A stretch of DNA of 64,000 nucleotides from Cycas panzhihuaensis (taxonomy: Eukaryota; Cycadophyta), in the NCBI GenBank assembly GCA_023213395.1, contig CM041465.1, forward strand, positions 21,452,001 to 21,516,000. Direction: 5' to 3'. Below the pieces are notes generated by a model that was given only the letters and a program-made list of their open reading frames with translations, did no database searches and was not told the origin of the DNA. Below, piece by piece: positions 1-9,810 of this stretch. Position 1 is the first letter of the stretch; every line of letters begins with the position of its first letter. The position numbers and the translations under genes were made by a program.

Positions 1-1215
1 CGGTCCATATGAGCAAAACCCGGTTCTGCATCCCTCTTGCCCATCTTCCAACGCAATTCCATCTGTTGTGCCTTCGCAAGGGAACACGACTGCCTTCCAA
101 GGCACCTACTCCCATCCGTTCCTTGTGCGTTACCTACTTCGACATTCGTTGATCCTACGGTCTAGGCAAGGGCACGCCCCTTCATGGACTTTAGGTCAAT
201 TCCTCTTTCAGTTGAGGCGTTGCGAACCAATTTGCCGCCTCATCCCCCTGAAGTTCCTATATTCGATGGGACTTCGTCATGAGGCCGTGAGCATGCCCGT
301 AGTTTTTCTATGGCATGCATCGATTACTGGGCCTACGACCATATTTTGATGAAGCTATTCCCGTGATCCTTGCAGGGTGATGCCCTCGAATGATTCTACC
401 GTCTCCCTGCCCACTCAATCCATTCATTCGAGCAATTGGTGGACGAGTTCATCAACTATTTTGATGTAGCCCGTCCATTCGAGAGCGGAATGAAGTCCCT
501 TCTTTCACTCAAACAAGGTCACGATGAGATGAATCGTGACTTTGTGTAGTGATTCCACGACTTACTTCACTCCACTAAGGCAACATTGCCTGAGGAGCTG
601 AAGCGAGACCTTTTCGTCAATGCGCTTCATCCCGAAGTCCACGTAGAAGTCCTCAAGATGGGGGCGACTACATGTGACTTCGCGATCGCCAAGTGTTTGG
701 CGTTGGAGGCTATTGAGATCCAAGCCGGTCTCAAGAAACCTCTCAAGCCCTCACAACTCCGTGAGGCACCACCCCCTACCAAGGATACCAAACCTTCCCA
801 ACCGACTCAGTCTTCCTCTCATCCTACCGAGAGGACTTTAGACCCTCTCACATCAGCTATACGCTCGTTTGAGCATACGATGAAGGAAATCAAGCTCCAA
901 GCTCCTTCATCCCCTACATCAAACAAACAAGTCCAACAAACTACCCAAGCTCCTCTTCCCAGGAATGGAAATGCCCAGTCCTCTCAAGCGAGAAGGTCTG
1001 ACCCTCCGCTTGAGAAGAAGTGGTGCTCCATTCATGGGGATTGCTTCCACGACGATTCGCGTTGTAAGGCCCAGCATCCAAAGGATGCCCCTCGACGTGA
1101 TTCTTCTCCCAAACTGGCCTCAAGGCCTAATCTGGATCAACCAGTTCACAAGGATCCGTTCCCTAAACATGGGGAACATGATCGCAACACCCAAACCAAG
1201 AACAACCGAAACTGA
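1..1215 (+). pseudogene. gag of G1 (5' truncated by window, broken)
   Basis: Encodes the structural capsid/nucleocapsid polyprotein. The first ~170 bases match the Pro/Gln-rich N-terminal part of the G3 gag. From about 175 one main frame runs to 1215 through the capsid-like block (YWAYDHILMKLFP, FVDEF-type and FESGMKSLLSLKQGHDEMNRD regions). It is interrupted by stops near 268, 364, 391 and at 547-552. The pair at 547-552 is TAG TGA, where G2 has CAG AGA and G3 has CGA CGT. Near residue 350 of the full protein a zinc-finger-like block WCSIHGDCFHDDSRC replaces the usual CCHC knuckle, as in Tat-type gag. Its tail merges into an Arg/Ser-rich stretch before the protease. Confidence 0.85.
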
Positions 1216-2064
1216 GGGAGATCGCCTGATCCCCGTCCTTCCCGCGACAAAGGGAAGGGCGCTCGAAACTCGTCTTCCTCTTCTTGTTCTCCTAGCCGCC
1301 GCACCCGGTCGCCTTCACGACCCCGGAATAGGGGGAAGAAGGTGATCCAGTTGCTTGAAGCAACTCCTACGTTTGCCCTTACGCAATCTTAAGCCGCTAA
1401 GGAAGCAACGGGAGCTGCTTGTTCTTCCGCCCCTTCTGACCCTCTTCTGGAGACCCTTCCTCTGGAAGTCCCTCTCTTTCCTAAGGCTATTCCTGTACGC
1501 CCTGGTCATTACGATTTCTGAAGGGCACTTACCCAACCAACCGGGAGGGGTAAGCCTTTCTCCGTCGTGGACGAGCTCCATACGGTCGCTGCAGGAATGT
1601 CCTTGATGGACGTTCTAAGGAGTTGTCCCGAGCAGCGTGCCCTCCTCCTGGAAGCTTTAGGGTCAAGTGATGTGCATGTCCATGCTTTGGGCGTCGCCCA
1701 AGGTAGTGGACCCGTTATTTCCTTTGATCCTAAGGATCTTCCTCCCGCCGGTGAAAGGGAACGTCAGTGGAACTTCCCATTCACCATCACCATCGATACG
1801 CCTGATTGCACTCTTCGAAGGACTGTTGTCGACAATGGTTCTTCTGTCAATGCCATGCCCTTGCATGTCATGCAAGAGCTCGGTATCTCTGCCTTGGAAC
1901 TCGTTCCCTGGCGATGCCAAGGTTATGACGGTAGCGAGAAGACCCCTTTGGGATCTGTCACGATTCCGCTCACCCTTGAGGGCAAGACTGTTCTTGCCGA
2001 CGTTGTAGTCCTCGACGTTGATGTGGATTACAACCTCCTTCTAGGTCGTCCATGGCTCGATTAA
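1216..2064 (+). pseudogene. Protease region of G1 pol with Arg/Ser-rich leader
   Basis: 1216-1560 is a low-complexity Arg/Ser/Pro linker (SSSSSCSPSRR-like) that joins gag to pol in all family copies. 1567-2064 is an open stretch of 165 codons holding a retropepsin-like aspartic protease, which cleaves the gag-pol polyprotein. The active-site loop reads VVDNGSSVNA, so the usual D-T/S-G is D-N-G, as also seen in G2 and G3. The distal flap and hydrophobic strand (YNLLLGRPWL) is typical of plant gypsy proteases. The stop at 2062-2064 (TAA) lies where G2 has CAG, so it is an acquired break rather than the natural end of the protein. Confidence 0.85.
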
Positions 2065-2684
2065 ATGGGAGCCGTGTGCTCGACTCTTTGGGGACAACTT
2101 AAATTCATCCATGACAGACGAATGAGAGTGATTCCCCGCGAACGCCCTTTTACCAAACAAACCCGTTCTACCAGTTCGGCAAACCAAGGTCCATCTACTC
2201 ACACCTCGGCTTGCTCTATTCGTATACCTAACCCATCCGAGGAAGACCCCGCGTCTTCTCCCCCTAGTCTCACGCGATTCGCCCCTATTGGCATGGGGAG
2301 TTATGGGTACCTTGCTTCGTTTAGTGATGATGAGTCGCTCGACGAAGACGAGGATTGTCTTCACCCCGTCTCTTTCCTCTGCGCGATGGAGTCGCTTTGC
2401 CTTGTTCTAGATCCTCATCTATAACCTCTCTCATTGGTGAGACTAGTTGCTCATGCATGTCACACGTCATCGCTCATGTTGACCCGCCCATTGCCAATTC
2501 TTCTTCTTCATTACCCCCCATAGGTAATGGCTTCGAAGAATTGCCTTTCGCTCCTTCCGAGGAGCCTCTTCTTGTCTTTCCTCCAGATTCCCATGAGGAA
2601 GTTGAGCGACCCGACGACCATCACGATCCCGTTGCTCTTACTCCCTCCGGTGCTTCCTCTACTTGAAGTAAGGTCATCCATGGG
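2065..2684 (+). pseudogene. Protease-RT linker of G1 pol
   Basis: This stretch continues the protease frame (WGQLKFIHDRRM block, conserved in G2 and G3) into an acidic, Ser/Pro-rich spacer with SDDESLDEDED-type runs. The open part ends at 2424 and the reading moves by frameshift to the RT frame by 2685. No catalytic domain is visible. G2 has an equivalent spacer at 15666-16314 and G3 a shorter one ending at 42248, so the spacer is a family trait. Function unknown. Confidence 0.6.
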
Positions 2685-4470
2685 GTGGATTATTTCGAGG
2701 ATGATGAAGCCCTGCTTGAGCATCTGGCGGGCCTTGCGCCTAACTTGCCTTCTGGTCACCACTGGCTTGGTCATCAGAAGATTCTTGTGATCGGGTCCAC
2801 GCTTGCCGATCCGATCCCGTCTCCTATTCCCCCTCCTCCTGTTGATCTTGCCCCTCTCCACTTCAAGGAGGGCAATGCCATGTGCATGGGGGCAACTCAA
2901 GATGTAGTCTTGGCCCCGGGCAAGGTCATTAAGGTCGGGTTGGAATGTTCTCCTGATGAGATAAGGGAGTACTCCCTTACATTCCGGGAGTTAGAAATTT
3001 TTGCGTGGGATTATGCTGACATGAAGGGAATCGACCCCTCGACTGTCACTCATAACCTCACCACCCTTCTTGGCACCCACCCTGTGCACCAGAAGTAGCG
3101 TCCCCTTCACCCGAAGCTATCTGCTGCCATCAAGATGGAGGTTGAGAAGCTTCTGGACGCTGGGCTCATTACTTCTATCGACTACCCTAAGTGGGTCTCC
3201 AATATTATTCCCATTGCTAAAAAGAACGGGGTGATCCATATATGCGTCGACTTTCGCGACATCAACAACGCTTGTCCTAAAGATAATTTTCCGTTACCCT
3301 TCCTCGATCAGATCATCGATCGCACCGCCAGATTCGAAGTGATATCCCTAATGGACGGCTTCTCTGGTTATAACCAGATTCAGATTTCTCCCGAAGACCG
3401 CCATAAGACAGCCTTCACTACTCCCTGGGGTACCTTCGCCTACAAGGCGATGCCCTTTGGCCTTAAGAATGCAGGTGCTACTTACCAAAGAGCCATGCAT
3501 TTTATCTTCCATGACCTCATCGACGACACGTTGGAGGTCTTCATGCATGATATGATGGGTCTCTCCCGTGTGAGAGCCCATCACCCTTCCGACTTGCGTG
3601 CCATCTTCTCACGATGCCGCGAGTATCACGTTAGTCTTAATCCGCTCAAATGCGTGTTTGTCGTTACTTTAAGTAAACTCCTCAGATTCCTTGTATCCAA
3701 ATGGGGAATTCAGATCGACCCTGACAAAGTCAGAGCAATCCTCGATATGCCGCCACCTAGAACTCAACGGCAGATTAAGTCGTTTCTAGGCAGGCTCGGT
3801 TTCCTTAGGCGCTTCTTAGCTGACTTCGCTGTGAGCGCTAAACCCCTCATGAACCTATTAAAGAAGGGAGCTCTTTTTGCCTGGTCTGACAAGACCCAAA
3901 AGGCCTTCGAGGGACTCAAGGAAGCCCTGGCTTCCACTCCTACATTGGCGCCTCCCCGATTCGATAGGCCCTCTATCCTGTATACCTCAGCGACTGAGGA
4001 ATCCTTGGGCGCTATGCACGCTTAGGAGGATGACTCAGGAACTGAGAGAGCTATATATTTCATCAGTCGCACCCTCATGGATGCTGAGCTTAATTATTCC
4101 CCTGCCGAGAAGGAATGCCTCTCCTTGGTCCATGCGACCAAGAAGTTTAGGCACTACTTACTCGGCAACACTACCAAGGTGATCGTTCAATCCGATCCCT
4201 TGCGATACTTACTAACTCGCTCGGTTGTGGTGGGGTGGTCGTTGGTAGTCCTACTCCAAGAATTCGATCTCCACATCGTCAACCAGAAATCAAAGAAGGG
4301 AATGATAGTGGCTGAGCAACTCGCGGATGCCCCTATCCCTAACTCCTTTGATACTCCCGTTAATGACTCTCTCCCCGATGAGTCTATCCTGATGATTCAG
4401 GGAGCTTCTCTCCACCCGCTCATCGATAATGAGTGGTATGACGACATAGTGCGGTATCTCACGCAGTAGC
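2685..4470 (+). pseudogene. Reverse transcriptase and gypsy RNase H of G1
   Basis: One frame runs from 2685 to 4470, broken by TAG at 3096-3098, TAG at 4023-4025 and TAG at 4468-4470. RT blocks appear in order: KLLDAGLITSIDYPKWVSN, CVDFRDINNACPKDNFPLP, SLMDGFSGYNQI, FAYKAMPFGLKNAGATYQR, then the catalytic region. The usual Y-x-D-D is F-M-H-D here and F-M-D-D in G2, so the first catalytic Asp has been lost in this copy. The following RNase H has the YSPAEKECL glutamate block and the SDPLRYLL aspartate, but the first catalytic Asp position reads YTSATEESLG. G2 (YTLATDESLG) also lacks it. The TAG at 3096 is shared with G2. Confidence 0.88.
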
Positions 4471-5676
4471 AATATCGCCCCGACGCTAGTAATAAAGTTA
4501 AATCTCGTATCCGGACTTCTGCCAAGCAATACCTCCTCGTGGACGAGGTATTGTACAAGAGGTCCTTCGATGGGATCCTCCTCCACTGCGTCACTGCTGA
4601 CGAAGCTGACCAGGTACTTTGCGAATGCCACCACGGCATTTATGGGGGTCACTTTGGGGGCCAGTCCATGGCTCAGAGGATCCTCCGCATGGGCTATTTC
4701 TGGCCATCTCTTTTCAAAAGCATGCGCCTTTGCTCTGAAATGTCGACGATGTCAAGAGCACGCCAACATTTCCCATGTGCCTTCAGAGGCCCTACATCCT
4801 ATTGTTTCGGCATGGCCTTTCACTTAGTGGGGACTAGACCTTATCAGTGCTATCTTCCCACCTTCGTCGTCACAGCACAAGTTCATCTTGACTGCCACAG
4901 AGTATTTCACCAAATGGGTAGAAGTTATTCCTTTGATCACTACTCCTGGCAAAACGATTGCCACATTCATTTATCAGCATATCATTTGCCGTTTCAGAAT
5001 TTCGGACGTCCTAATCACTGACAATGGAACTCTTTTCTGTAATAAGGAGGTGGACGAGCTTTGTGAGAAGTTTAAAATTTCTCACAAGACTTCCTCCCCT
5101 TACTACCCTCAGGCAAATAGCCAAGTGGAGTCTTTTAATAAGACTCTTGTCAGCATCCTCAAGAAAACCGTTGCCCAATCCCAAAGGGATTGGCACCTTC
5201 AGTTGTCCTCCACCTTGTGGGCTTATCGTACCTCTATCCGTTCTGCCATGGGAATGACCCCGTTCTCCCTAGTCTACAGTACTGAGGCGGTACTCCCGTT
5301 GGAGGTGGAGATTCCTTCCTTACGAGTCTCCCTTTGAGGTTTCATCGATGAGGAGTCGATTCGTCAGGCCGGCCTGCTGGACCTTGAAGCTTTGGATGAG
5401 AGACGCTTAGCCGCCTATCGGGCTAACCTAGCATCCAAAGCCTGCTCACAAAGGGCTTACGACAAACGCCTTCGTTCCCGCCCTTTGTTTCCTGGGGACT
5501 ATGTCCTCAAGCTCGAATATCTCCATGACAGTTTGACTAAATTCAAACCGCGATGGGTTGGTCCTTTCGTCATTATCAAATCCCTCGATAATGGTGCCTA
5601 TAGGATAGCCACCCTGGAAGGGCTCGAATTTGAGAAAGCTGTTAATGGGAAGTTCCTTAAGAAGTTTTACGCGTGA
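4471..5676 (+). pseudogene. Integrase of G1
   Basis: Integrates the cDNA. The N-terminal zinc-binding domain is visible (HHGIYGGH, then CRRC about 40 residues on), then the DDE core: WGLDLISAI (first Asp), ITDNGTLF (second Asp) and PQANSQVESFNKTL (Glu). A C-terminal domain follows (LDLEALDERRLAAY, FPGDYVLKLEY, KPRWVGPFVI, NGKFLKKFY), ending at the stop at 5674-5676. There is a frameshift at about 4715, a TAG at 4828-4830 where G2 has CAA, and a TGA at 5335-5337 where G2 has CGA. No aRNH domain lies between the gRNH and this integrase. No chromodomain is seen. Confidence 0.88.
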
Positions 5677-5721
5677 TCTCTCAACGATCCCTTCGCCCTA
5701 CTCTGAAATGAGCCTAAACTA

Positions 5722-5778
5722 CCATCTTAGGTTGTCCCCATTCTTCCCAACCACGGGTAGAATGGCAATTTAAGATGG
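5722..5778 (+). other. Two-tier hairpin just after integrase (G1 copy)
   Basis: Outer arms CCATCTTAGGTTG and CAATTTAAGATGG pair over 13 positions with two G-U pairs. Inner arms CCATTCTTCCC and GGGTAGAATGG pair over 10 of 11 positions. The start lies about 45 nt after the integrase stop. The same structure is present at the same place in G2, G3 (three times) and G4, with the outer stem sequence changed but pairing kept. It sits between the sense pol end and the 3' end of the antisense gene, so a role in RNA 3'-end formation or stability is possible but unproven. Confidence 0.6.
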
Positions 5779-6321
5779 ATCCTGCTTCGTCTTTCCAGTT
5801 CCTTCCACAGAACCCGCATTCCCGTATCCTCTCGGGAACCCTTTTCGTCTTGCTTGGGCATTCCCTAATCAGGAGGACACTTGGGGGCATTGTCGCCCCT
5901 CTTTCCTGCCCTTCGTTTCCTTCGCATATCCCCCTATGCTCTCCTGTAGACGTGTATGCCACGCTATCCTCTAACCTCACACCTCTCTGTCGTCTATGCT
6001 CACGACGTGTGTGTGTGTGTGCCCCTGTTAGACATATAGCCATACATGGAAGGAAACATATGTCCATAACATAAAACATCTACCATATAACATTCACAAA
6101 ATGCAAAATAACCATACATGTCATCCATATGATACATCATACACAGCATCTCATATCCGAATGGGGTTCCAATCACCCCATGCATATACATACATCCAAA
6201 ATCATGTCACATCATACATCTAGGTAGCTGGTGTCCTTGTAGGGGGGGTACAATCATATGGTCCTATATATGACCCCCTAGAGGCCTGTGCTTTCCCCTG
6301 TCAAAACTACATGTACATATC
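5779..6321. other. Non-coding interval between integrase and antisense gene (G1)
   Basis: No protein domain is seen on either strand. It holds a short GT run near 6007-6022 and a stretch around 6220-6305 with the block GTGTCCTTGTAGGGGG and a near-palindromic ATATATG core. That stretch is conserved in G2 (about 19949-20020) and, reversed, in G4 (about 55180-55255). Relative to the antisense gene this is the 3' untranslated and polyadenylation region. The hairpin end is shared with the sense pol 3' end. Confidence 0.5.
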
Positions 6322-8207
6322 CTACTGTTGTGGCCCCGCTCTTGGGGTGCCATCTCTTGGTCTCTGTGATCCCTCTACTGGGGACCACATGCCTTTGAGG
6401 CTCTTCCTAGGCCTCCGCGAGTTGCCTGCCTCGCTCTCCTCATCCATGGTAGTCTCGGGGTCGTCGCCAGGTAATGAGTCGTGTCTGCTCCGGCTCGACC
6501 TCGATACCATCTGCGCGACCAGCTGATCGTATCTGGCCTGGATACGATCCCACTCTCCCCGGAGTGCCTCCTCTATCATCCTGAGATGCTCTGTGATGAT
6601 TATCAACTGGGTCCTGCTCTCGCTATCTCTGCCTGCACCACCTTGTACCTCTAGAGTCTGGACCCGTCCTCGCAGCTCGTCTCTCTCGCGTCTCGCATCA
6701 TCCCTCTTGCGTCTCACGTCGTCTCTCTCTTGCTGCAGTCATCCCTGGGATGTCGCATGCTCTTGGGACTCTGCAAGCCATATATCCCTCGCCCTCACCA
6801 CTGGGGCGAATGCCTCTCTGTGGGCTCCTGCCGCTCTAGGCTCATCACCTGCCTGGATGGGCCGTTGCCCCTCTGCATACACCTGAGGGAATATCTCCCT
6901 CACCACAGCCTCTATCAGTCTCATGATCTCTGTTGTACCTGCCAATACAACACGCCATGTGTCAGTCTATATCTCACTATATACTATGATCAAATCTAAC
7001 CAAACTTCTATCTGGATGCTGAATGACTTTGGAAAAGGTTAGGTCTCACCTACTGTGGCCGCCTACTCCTCTGGTCGCGTGGCATCCTCCCCTCCTGGCT
7101 CTCCGCCAGCTGTAGGTGCCTCGTCCTCTAGCACCTCCTCTGCCTGGGACTCCCTCCTCGCGTGGGTTGGCCCAGCTCTCATCCCTGCGGATCCCATCGC
7201 GATCTGTAGCCTGCGGGCCCTAGTCACAGGTCCCCTAACCTCGCCCTGTGCTCCAGACGGTCCTGCCTCTCCTTCGGAAGCTCCGGATGGACCCCCTGTG
7301 TCTCCTACTATCCCTGACGGACCTGTCTCCCCTGTAGGTCGTGATGGGCTGGCCCTGCTATCTCCACTATCTCCACCACCTCCATCATCGCTGCTATCAT
7401 CGCCTACGGGCACTCCTGCTCCACCTGCCTCGTCATCACTATCCCACCTCACCGTCCTGTAGGGCTCTGCTATGTAGTCTGGGAGGGTGAGGAGGTCTAG
7501 TGATGTGGCCTCTACTGATCGTCTGATATGGGCTCTGTCCTCTGTCCCCCTTAGTCGAGTCTGCCACCTGTGGACCATCGGGGCCTGCTCTGTAATGGGG
7601 CGTGGTCCCCCCGTTGGTGCCACTGCCGCGAAGTGGTCGAAGTACCAGCACTGTAGTAGTGTGTTGTATGATAGCCCACCTGCAGCCGAGCGTCCACGAT
7701 AGTATCCGGTGGCGATGAGGTTCGCCGCTATCGTGCGATCCATCCTCTCGCCCGGCAGCGGTGGCGAACTACATCCATCCACACGGAACCTCTTGATAGT
7801 TACATTTAAAATCGAGCAGAATGCATAGTATGACTAGCTTCCTCACTCGAGGAATCCCGACATCGAAGGCATGCGGAGGGTGCTCCCCTCGATCCTACTG
7901 CCGGCTCTGTGAAGAGCAGAGATGCCTCCACATGTGTTGCCTCGGTCTTTGGGCAGTGTCCCTAGTCTCACCGGCCTCCACACTGGAACTCCCGATGTCA
8001 TTGGATATCCCTCGGCGTAACCATCACGTCGCCTACCTGCGGTAGGTGGAATACATATCTCCTCCTATCCCAATGGGATACTATATCAACCAATAGCCTC
8101 TGGTCCGATGTGTATTGAGGTGTCTTGAGGGCCTTGTACAGGCCACACCTCTGCAGCATATCCCTATCCTCCTGAGTTGTCATCTCCATGTAACTCAGCA
8201 TAGCCAT
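6322..8207 (-). pseudogene. Antisense PMD-like gene of G1, two exons
   Basis: Lies antisense to the element. Exon 1 is 8207-7050 and exon 2 is 6938-6322, about 590 codons in all. N-terminal part: MLQRCGLYKAL, QYTSDQRLLVDIVSHWDRRR, YVFHLPQVGDV, resembling the W-x-x-x-T/Y-x-F-H-L-P-x-G-E start of the plant mobile domain (PMD) found in MAIL1-type host proteins and some transposons. The middle includes NTLLQCWYFDHFAAVAP. An acidic Gly/Ser/Pro-rich spacer follows. Exon 2 encodes a charged coiled-coil (RRKRDDARRERDELRGRVQ) and a basic tail. Breaks: a frameshift near 8000, stops around 7850, and a TAG at about 7065. G2 and G4 have the same gene. PMD assignment is by motif recognition only; function unknown. 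Confidence 0.62.
6939..7049 (-). other. Conserved phase-1 intron in antisense gene (G1)
   Basis: On the minus strand the exon ends AG, followed by donor GTGAGACC at 7049. The intron ends TTGGCAG at 6939 and exon 2 starts GTACAACAG. Length 111 nt, AT-rich. Splicing joins the frame so that the downstream peptide GTTEIMRLIEAVVREIF continues exon 1 in phase. The same junction with GTGAGACATG donors occurs in G2 (114 nt) and G4 (106 nt). An intron can persist here because it is antisense to the genomic retrotransposon RNA and is not removed before reverse transcription. Confidence 0.65.
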
Positions 8208-9406
8208 ACCTACGTTCTCACGGTTATCTCATGAGACGACTGTTCACATTAAAAATAACTCAAGTCGGTCTCATGTTAGTCCTTGTCACCTCTCTCTCTC
8301 TCAAATCTCTCTGCACGAGATTTGGGGCTCTTTGACCATCATGTTTGTTTTACGCCATTACGCGCCCGTGCGCCAAACTTAGCGATGCGCTAAGTTTGGC
8401 ACGGTCCATGGCGATGTGGGGCTGCGGCGATGATCGCGACACGCGATCATTCTTGCGTGATGCGACAGCGATCCCCAAAGATTTCCGCCGAAAAACCAAA
8501 AAAATTTCTTCTGGTGGACCCGGTAGAACCCACGGACCGAAACTCCACAATGCCCGGTCCGCCTCTTCTGGGTGCGATTCGGACTCGAGAAGCCTTACAT
8601 TGCCCATAAGGGGCACTAATGCTATACAGAAACTATATAAAAAGCTTAAAAACCTTCAAACTTTGAACTTTGAGATAGGCTGGGTTTAGTGACATCCACT
8701 CACTTTGGATCGGTCTTCTTCTTGCCATGTCGTCTGGTCGGTCGTGCTGGCTCTCTCCGCTCTCCGATCTGACGGTCAGATCTCCCTTAGCGTGCCTCTA
8801 AAGTTGGGTGGCGCTCCGCTACGTAAGGGAATGGCTCTATTTTCATACGAGAGTTGGTGAAAATGAATCCATTTTCCCGTTAATTTCCTTATATAGGCGG
8901 GGACCCCAATGGGCGCTTCCTCCGTTCTTGGTCTCGCATCAGTCGTTGAGACCGTCTCGTTGTCCTGATTGCCTTTGCCTTCTGGCTCTGTCGTCAAATG
9001 TGCTATACTGAGGCCATTTATACCCTCCCTTGTAAGGGCATTTATAGTGCCTCATTATCGCACTTTTGCCAGGGCCCTTCTGCCAGTTTTGCGCTACTCC
9101 GTGCCCAGGGTTTATACTTGTTTGGCTCGTTTCGTCGCCCTGGACTCGTTTCCACGGCCCTTTCTCGCTCTTGGGGTCCCCAAAGGGAATGCTCCCCCTA
9201 CCTGGGGGCATGTTTCGCTTCGTAAAGCGACCTTTTGGCGCCCCAGGAGGCTTTTCCTCCCAACCACTCTTCGCCAGTGATCGGATTGCCTACTCTTGCC
9301 CTGGGTAACCTCATTGCTAGGTCCTCCTGCCCTTCACGGCCATCTTCTGCTTGCTTTTCGAGTATTGCTTTTACCATCCATTGTCTGCTTGGATTTTGGG
9401 TCACCT
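8208..9406. promoter_or_regulatory. Promoter-like interval between antisense gene and aRNH (G1)
   Basis: No coding domain is seen. Features: a strong palindrome at 8372-8400 (arms GCCAAACTTAGCG / CGCTAAGTTTGGC, loop ATG); a minus-strand TATA-like box CCTATATAAGG at 8897-8887, pointing to the antisense gene about 680 nt away; and a conserved GCGGGGACCCCAATGGG block right beside it. The same arrangement occurs in G2 (22001-23203; box CCTATACAAGG) and G4 (box CCTATATAAGG at 52661). 8900-9406 carries degenerate sequence leading to the aRNH start codon and shows nothing recognisable. Confidence 0.5.
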
Positions 9407-9810
9407 ATGTCTGTCTACATCTTCTGAAGCCAAGCGCGGTAATCCTGAACCTCTGCATTGCGTGGATTCTCATGACCCTTGGACATGATCTCCTCACTCA
9501 GGATCTTCCTCCCGAGGCTACCAACAACGGTCGAGTATACGGTGTTATCGAACCTCTTGATGTCCTCTATTTCCATCACGGACCCATTGTTTTGCTTTGC
9601 GACTCTCAAGTTGTGGTGTCTTATCTCACCCAGGTTTACCAGGTGCGATGCCCTCACTTGAGGACTCTTGCTTCTGCCGCCAGATCCCTCCTGGCCCACT
9701 TTTCTTCTGTTGATATCCAGCATATCCCTCGGGCCCTCAACGCTGAGATAGATAGCCTTGTTTGCCTCATCCTTGAGCACCGCCTCCCTCTCCTTGCTGG
9801 CCATCCCTGA
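9407..9810 (+). pseudogene. aRNH: separate archaeal-type RNase H of G1, 3' of integrase
   Basis: Predicted ribonuclease H that removes RNA from the RNA/DNA hybrid. The ATG at 9407 (MSVYIF then TGA) aligns with the MSLFIFT and MTLFIFTDGG starts of G2 and G4. After small deletions the frame continues with PPEATNNGRVY (E of NNEAEY changed), FHHGPIVLLCDSQVVVS (third acidic residue present), VDIQHIPRALNAEIDSL (the A-D-x-L Asp retained as D) and the stop at 9808-9810. The length is 404 bp against 423 bp in G2 and G4. It sits beyond the antisense gene and about 400 bp before the 3' LTR, instead of between gRNH and integrase. Confidence 0.78.

Noticed and set aside
941-1123. Minus-strand open frames across gag and pol (941-1123, 1663-1920, 4290-4652 and similar)
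   Set aside because: Shadows of the sense coding frames; no domain and not conserved between copies as proteins.
6001-6025. GT microsatellite as a regulatory element
   Set aside because: Short, not conserved in G2 or G4; ordinary simple repeat.
6322-8207. Antisense gene as an env-like ORF
   Set aside because: It is on the opposite strand, lacks a signal peptide and membrane segments, is highly charged, and resembles a PMD/coiled-coil protein instead.
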